From CAZQFV01 sp964613665 (GTDB taxonomy: Bacteria > Chloroflexota > Chloroflexia > DTKN01): 64,000 nucleotides of DNA. Below, in pieces: positions 59,073-64,000 of the stretch. The stretch spans positions 1-64,000 of the forward strand of contig CAZTIG010000015.1 in NCBI GenBank assembly GCA_964613665.1. Direction: 5' to 3'. Each line of letters begins with the position of its first letter. Positions within the stretch are counted from its first letter, which is position 1. Under the pieces are notes generated by a model, which worked only from the letters and a program-made list of their open reading frames with translations, did not search any database and was not told the DNA's origin. A program made the translations under genes and the position numbers.

Positions 59073-59271
59073 ACGATAACACGGGAAGGGCAAGAAGCGT
59101 GGGAGGGAGTTCTACCGTGTGTTTCCCCCACCACTGGGCGGTGCCAGTGAGCTTCCGATGCCCAAAGTAACGCGCCGCGACGCGAGTGGGGCTGATTCGT
59201 GGTGCACATGTTGCTTTAGCTACACGAGGGCCGCTAAGCCAGACCGGTACTCGGGCAGTACTCATGGACTA

Positions 59272-59300
59272 TGGACAACAAGCATTGACCCTGCTATAAT
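59272..59300 (+). promoter_or_regulatory. Promoter for the small ORF and propeller protein
   Basis: TGGACA (59272-59277) and TATAAT (59295-59300), spacing 17. It is directed toward the genes at 59353 and 59551. Bases 59073-59271 hold no other feature I can support. Confidence 0.65.
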
Positions 59301-59352
59301 GACCGTAACAAGAGCCACCCCGACAGCCCCGCTTTCGCGAGGAGGGTAGAAG

Positions 59353-59514
59353 GTGGAGGACAACCCCACAAGTGATTGGGACGCGCGCCTCGGGCTTCTC
59401 ACCGTCACTGGAGCGCTCTGCTTGGCACTCTTGACTGTGGACACGGGGCGCACGCCGGCAGTGATGACAGCTTCCCCACGCAGCGGCGTCGATTCACTCG
59501 CCTTGTCGAGTTAG
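59353..59514 (+). CDS. Small hydrophobic ORF upstream of the propeller gene
   Basis: 53 residues from a GTG with GAGGAGGG at good spacing. One hydrophobic segment (LGLLTVTGALCLALLTV) suggests a membrane-anchored or exported peptide. It lies 36 bases before the secreted protein and behind the same promoter. No family known. Confidence 0.5.
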   Translation: MEDNPTSDWDARLGLLTVTGALCLALLTVDTGRTPAVMTASPRSGVDSLALSS

Positions 59515-59550
59515 TCAAGCGACCTGCTGCTAGTGATGGGAGGTGCTCCT

Positions 59551-62178
59551 GTGAACAAGGCTCCTTTCTTTCGGGCGGTCCTTTCCCTTCTTGCCCTTGC
59601 ATTGCTCCTGGCCGGGGCCGTACCGGCAGTGGCTCGGCCTGCCCCTGACAATTCTCCGCCCGCCGAGGTGACGGACACTGCAGCGCAGACGCAGCGGGAT
59701 AATGGGGCAAACGCCACCTGGCACATCGAGACGGTGGACAGCGAGTTGGCGGGGTGGTGGACCAGCCTGGCCTTAGACTCCTCCGACCATCCACACATTG
59801 GCTATACCAGCTACAACCCAAGCGGCTGGGCAATCGCCCTGAAGTACGCCCACTATGACGGCTTTGCCTGGCAAGTGGAGACTCTGGATGGTCCGGTGAA
59901 TCGCAAGTCACTTGTACTGGATTCCATGGATAGACCGCACATCAGTTACCATGACTGCGGCATGGGCTGGCTGAAGTATGCCCACTTTGACGGATCCTCC
60001 TGGCAAATCGAGATTTTGGATAGACATGGGGGCGATCCTAACTCGCTGGCTTTGGACTTGGATGGCCACCCCAACATCGCTTACTCCTCCTCCGGCCCCC
60101 CCTTCTATATGATGTATGCATCCTTTGATGGCACCGCATGGCATACCGAGACAGTCCACTACGACTATGCTCCCTTCTCGCTGGCAATGGACTCATCAGG
60201 GCAGCCCCACGTCAGCTGCGCCGGCCCTATGGGGTTGGAGCATGCCTGGTATGATGGCTCGGCCTGGCAGTTCGAGGCAGTTGACAACTACGTCAACTCG
60301 TGCGCATCCCTAGCCTTGGATTCCTCCGACCGGCCGCACGTCAGTTACTATCGCGGCTACTACGGCTTAGGATATGCCCACTACGACGGCACGGGCTGGG
60401 TCACCGAAACAGTGGACAGCGCCGTCGACGTCGGCCAGTACAACTCGCTGGCGCTGGATTCTTTCGGCCGGCCGCATATCAGTTACTACGACTGGCCAAA
60501 CCACCTCCTCAAGTATGCCTACTATGACGGCACGGCCTGGCAGATCGAGACAGTTGATAGCGGTTCCGTGGGCCAGTACGCGTCCCTGGCGCTGGACTCG
60601 GCCGGCCGGCCACATATTAGCTATTGCGATGGCGATAACAAAAGCTTGAAATACGCTCATAAAACCAGTGGAGACAGTGCCTTTCGTCCAGACCTCCATG
60701 GCTACAACTTCCCGAATTACGGCGGCCATTTTCCCCTGCCCCCCATTGACTTTACGGCCGATGACGTGGTGCGCATGTTCGGCGCAGATGCGGCCTGCGC
60801 GGCTCAATGGCCGGTATGTGTGCTCAAGAGACCAGCCCTGCTCTGGGAGTGGAATGCCAACCGGGCGATGAACGGCGGCCACTGCGATGGCTTTACGACG
60901 ACCGGCCTGCGTTTCTTCAAGGACCTGGACAACCCCGCCGATTTCCAGACAGGAGCCTCCACGGCCCACGACCTCCTGCTGGAGAACGTCCGCAGGCACA
61001 TCGCCTACTACTGGGTGCTGCAGATACCGAACCCCGTAGCCACGGCCCGCAGCCAGGCGCTCGAGAAGACCCCGGCCGAGGTTCTGGAGCAGGTGCGCTC
61101 GACCATCGCTGGCGGCTTTGCCGACCCCACGACGCTCATCGTGTACAACCCCGCCCGCACCGCGGGCCACTCAATCACCCCTTACCTGGTCGAAGACCGG
61201 GGCAGCGGCATCCACTGGATCTGGATCTATGATAACAACTACCCGAACGACGCCAACCGCCACGTCGAGGTCAACGTGACGGCCAATGTCTGGAGTTATG
61301 ACCTGGGCGGCGGCATCGGCACCTGGAGCGGGGACGCCAACAGCCACTCCCTGGGCGCCATCCCCATCTCGACCTATGCCCAGCTAGCCCAATGCCCCTG
61401 GTGCGGCGGGGCAGGGGCACAAAGTGAGCCACAACTGGGGCAGACGTGGCTGTCCGGCGAAGGGCACCTGTTGATCACCGATTCCCAGGGCCGGCGGATC
61501 GGCTACGTGGGCGATCAGTTCGTGAGCGAAGTGCCCGGCGCTTTCGGCACCGTACCTCCTGGCGGCCTGGGTCTCCCGGCAGAACCGATCTACTACCTGC
61601 CCGTCACCGGCACCTACACCATCCTGCTGGACGGTCAAATCCTTACTCAGACGGCAACGGCGGCGGTTACCCAGTTCGGGCCGGGCTATGCCACCTCGGT
61701 ACAGGACGTGGCGGTGGAGACAGGGACGCAGGATCTCCTGGCATTTGCGCCGGACGGCACAGAACTGGCCTACCGGTCCAGCACCGACAAAGAAACTGCC
61801 CTCATACTTGCCCTGGACCAGGTGAGTGAAAGCGTGCAGTTCGAGATCGGCCATGCTGACGTCGGAGCAAACCAGGTCGTAACGCTGACCGCCGATATGT
61901 CCACCGGCCAACTGGCCTTTAACAATGCGCAGGCCAGCGGCGGTGAGTATGACCTGGAGATCTGGCGCGTCGGCGCAGCCGGCGAGCAGTGGTTCGTCCA
62001 CACCGGCCTGGTCATCTCGGCAACGGACACCCACTACGTGGACTATGGCACGTGGGACGGCTCCGGCCCGATGACGCTATACGTAGACCACGGCAGCGAC
62101 GGCACGATTGATGAGACCTGGGTAGTGGGCAACCAGGTCAGGCGTATCTACCTGCCCCTCGTGGTGAAAGACCTTTAG
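59551..62178 (+). CDS. Secreted propeller protein with papain-like domain and YLPL tail
   Basis: 875 residues from a GTG with GGGAGG upstream. The signal peptide is about 1-28. Eight or so SLALDS..(R/H)PHISY..LKYA..DG..W..E.VD repeats span about 45-375. A different domain follows (about 380-620) with GGHCDGF near 444 (candidate Cys), TAGHSITPYLV near 540 (candidate His) and WIYDNN near 558, compatible with a papain-like Cys-His-Asp/Asn hydrolase. Beta-sandwich regions follow, and the chain ends IYLPLVVKDL. A peptidase role is inferred from residue order only. Confidence 0.82.
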   Translation: MNKAPFFRAVLSLLALALLLAGAVPAVARPAPDNSPPAEVTDTAAQTQRDNGANATWHIETVDSELAGWWTSLALDSSDHPHIGYTSYNPSGWAIALKYAHYDGFAWQVETLDGPVNRKSLVLDSMDRPHISYHDCGMGWLKYAHFDGSSWQIEILDRHGGDPNSLALDLDGHPNIAYSSSGPPFYMMYASFDGTAWHTETVHYDYAPFSLAMDSSGQPHVSCAGPMGLEHAWYDGSAWQFEAVDNYVNSCASLALDSSDRPHVSYYRGYYGLGYAHYDGTGWVTETVDSAVDVGQYNSLALDSFGRPHISYYDWPNHLLKYAYYDGTAWQIETVDSGSVGQYASLALDSAGRPHISYCDGDNKSLKYAHKTSGDSAFRPDLHGYNFPNYGGHFPLPPIDFTADDVVRMFGADAACAAQWPVCVLKRPALLWEWNANRAMNGGHCDGFTTTGLRFFKDLDNPADFQTGASTAHDLLLENVRRHIAYYWVLQIPNPVATARSQALEKTPAEVLEQVRSTIAGGFADPTTLIVYNPARTAGHSITPYLVEDRGSGIHWIWIYDNNYPNDANRHVEVNVTANVWSYDLGGGIGTWSGDANSHSLGAIPISTYAQLAQCPWCGGAGAQSEPQLGQTWLSGEGHLLITDSQGRRIGYVGDQFVSEVPGAFGTVPPGGLGLPAEPIYYLPVTGTYTILLDGQILTQTATAAVTQFGPGYATSVQDVAVETGTQDLLAFAPDGTELAYRSSTDKETALILALDQVSESVQFEIGHADVGANQVVTLTADMSTGQLAFNNAQASGGEYDLEIWRVGAAGEQWFVHTGLVISATDTHYVDYGTWDGSGPMTLYVDHGSDGTIDETWVVGNQVRRIYLPLVVKDL

Positions 62179-62223
62179 CCATCGCCCGTTTGCTTTGTTC
62201 CCCATTTGATAGGACCGAGAACC

Positions 62224-64000
62224 ATGAAGACAAGAAAAGGCGTACATCTCCTTGGATTCCTGGGCATGGTGGCACTGCTTCTGGGCCCACTCGCGGCCAC
62301 TTGGGCACAGGAGCCAGAACTCCTGACGGAGGTGCTGGGGCCCTGTTCTCCTGAACCTATGGGTGCCCCTGCAACAGACCGAGAACCTATCACCCAGACG
62401 ACAGGAATAAATGCAGATTCCTGGATCACCGAGCGGGTGGATGCGCCGAAGATGTTCGAATGCATGGGAAACCGTAGCCTGGCGCTGGACACCGCCGGGC
62501 ACCGGCACATTGCCTACGGTGCGGACCACCTCTACTACGCCTGGAGCGACGGCACAACATGGCACCAGGAAGTAGTAGATGCTTCTTGGGGTGTGGGGCG
62601 GTACACTTCTTTGGCCCTCGACGCATCCGGTTGGCCTCACATTAGTTACTTCGACGCTACGCATTACGAGCTGAAGTATGCCTCCTTTGATGGTTCAGGT
62701 TGGACCATCGAGGTTGTTGACGGCGCGTATGGGTACACCTCATTGGCCTTGGATGAGTCAGGGCATCCTCACATCGCCTTTCATAAAAGTGGTCAGCTCC
62801 ATTACGCCTGGTACGACGGGGCAGCTTGGCAAATCGAGGCTGTGGATGTCACAGGGTCTGGGGTCTATTACGCTTCTGCATCGATCGCCTTGGATTCCTC
62901 TGGCCAGCCGCACATCGCCTACTACGACCCGTACAATGAAGAGCTGAAGTACGCGTGGTATGATGGAACGGCATGGCAGGTCGAGGTGGTGGATTCGGAA
63001 GGGGTGAACGTGGGCTGGTATGCCTCGATGGCCCTCGATGCCTCAGACCATCCTCACATCGCTTACCGGGTGGGCACCCAGTCTCAAGTGGACCTGAGAT
63101 ACACCTGGAGCGATGGCTCTACCTGGCACACTGAGGTTGTCGAGGCAGGCTTGGGTTGACCCAGCGGGTTCATTTCTCTGGCCCTGGATGGGTCAGGTCG
63201 ACCTCACATCGCTTACTTTCACTCAGACCAGCGAGCTGTGAAGTACGCCTGGCACGATGGAAGCGCATGGCAGTTTCAGGTAGTCGAATCCTCTGCGGGC
63301 TGCAGTGATTTCGCCTACATCTCCCTGGACTTGGAATCCACCTCCTCTCCGCATATCAGCTATCTCACCACCTGGAACCTTCTGAAGCACGCCTGGAACG
63401 AAGGAGGTGGCTGGCAGAACGAGACGGTGGATGTGGGCGGCCAGGTAGGATGGTATCTGTCCATGGCCCTGGACTCGCACGATCAACCTCACCTGAGCTA
63501 CTTTGACGAGATCAATGATGATCTGCGCTATGCGCACTACGATGGTTCCACCTGGCAGACCGAAATGGTCGATGGTAGTGGAGACATAGGGCGCGATACG
63601 TCCCTGGCTGTAGACCCCTACGATCGGCCCCATATCAGTTACCATGACACCACCAATGGCTTGCTAAAGTACGCCGAATTGACAGGGGCTTCTTGGGAGA
63701 TCACGACCGTAGATATTTCCACCGGAAACGATACCTCGTTGGCCTTGGATTGGGCCGGCAATCCCCACATCATTTACCGCCAGGAGGGCTTGCGGCACGC
63801 CTACTACGGTGGTTCCTCCTGGCACATCGAGACGGTGGACCCGAACGAGTCGGTGGGAGCCTACTCCTCTCTGGCCCTCGATACGGTTGGCCAGCCCCAC
63901 GTCAGCTATCTAGATTGTACCCTGGGGCATCTGAAGTACGCCCACTACGACGGCTTCGGGTGGCAGATCGAGACTGTGGATACCAGTGCAGGAGCCTGGG
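62224..64000 (+). pseudogene. Secreted propeller protein interrupted by in-frame TGA; 3' end outside the window
   Basis: It starts MKTRKGVHLLGFLGMVALLLG, a signal peptide, and carries the same propeller repeats as the genes at 42195 and 59551. At 63157-63159 a TGA breaks the frame after VEAGLG, but the same frame continues with normal repeats (FISLALDGSGRPHIAYF..) to the window end. A single base change from TGG (Trp) would explain it. Both halves look well preserved, so the mutation is recent, the stop is read through, or it is a sequence error. Confidence 0.8.

Noticed and set aside
63157..63159. TGA as selenocysteine
   Set aside because: No SECIS-like hairpin that I can identify follows, and the repeat context does not suggest a Sec position; a nonsense mutation is simpler.
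1..64000. CRISPR array
   Set aside because: No regularly spaced direct repeats were seen; the repeats found are palindromes, IS ends and paralogous RNAs.

Overview
The window looks like accessory DNA from a GC-rich, Gram-positive-style or monoderm bacterium, most likely a Chloroflexota (Anaerolineae-like) lineage. This is an inference from gene content: giant secreted proteins with calcium-binding, CARDB and propeller repeats that end in a short hydrophobic 'YLPLV/M' tail, NB-ARC/WD40 and TIR/STAND proteins, HTH arrays, and GC-rich codon use with strong RBSs and TTG-N17-TANNNT promoters. No rRNA, ribosomal protein or other core housekeeping gene is present apart from a divergent sliding clamp.

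Layout. 1-2.6 kb: the 5' part of a secreted protein, a broken tRNA-Lys-like 3' half, a tyrosine integrase and an XRE regulator. 2.8-10.4 kb: one 2,483-residue secreted protein with an anthrax-PA-like N-terminal region. 10.5-23.3 kb: a module bounded by an integrase fragment and an intact homologous integrase; each sits next to a homologous structured RNA with its own promoter and terminator. Inside are an NB-ARC-WD40-winged-helix protein, a TIR-TIR-STAND-TPR protein, a lipoprotein, an M23 peptidase and a small secreted protein.

23.5-36.5 kb: a tight eight-gene operon that is the most interesting system here. It encodes a DUF4007-like protein, a large P-loop ATPase, a PAPS-reductase-family protein, an unknown, a small P-loop protein, a BrxC/BrxD-like ATPase, a PglZ-like phosphatase and a HerA/VirB4-like ATPase. 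It resembles BREX type 4 (PAPS reductase, BrxC and PglZ) but has no visible BrxL and no methyltransferase. 36.5-39.9 kb: IS wreckage, namely IS21 fragments, a frameshifted IS630 transposase and an IS701-like element. 40.2-44.4 kb: small genes (possible HEPN, ankyrin), a secreted propeller protein and an unknown gene.

44.5-59.1 kb: a mostly minus-strand replication and mobility module. It holds an HTH array, a zinc-finger protein, an ATPase with nuclease-like C-terminus, an archaeo-eukaryotic-type primase with CHC2-like finger, a divergent DnaN clamp, a Cys-rich peptide with a clamp-binding-like tail, an IscB with its upstream omega-RNA, and a methyltransferase-SNF2 fusion. It also carries three copies of a palindromic element and two paralogous small RNAs. 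An AlbA-type protein and a tyrosine phosphatase lie on the opposite strand inside it. 59.3-64 kb: a small membrane ORF and two secreted propeller proteins, the last broken by an in-frame TGA and cut by the window edge.

Together this reads as stacked integrative elements carrying anti-phage or conflict systems, plus a possibly autonomous replicon. No wet-lab or database confirmation is implied.
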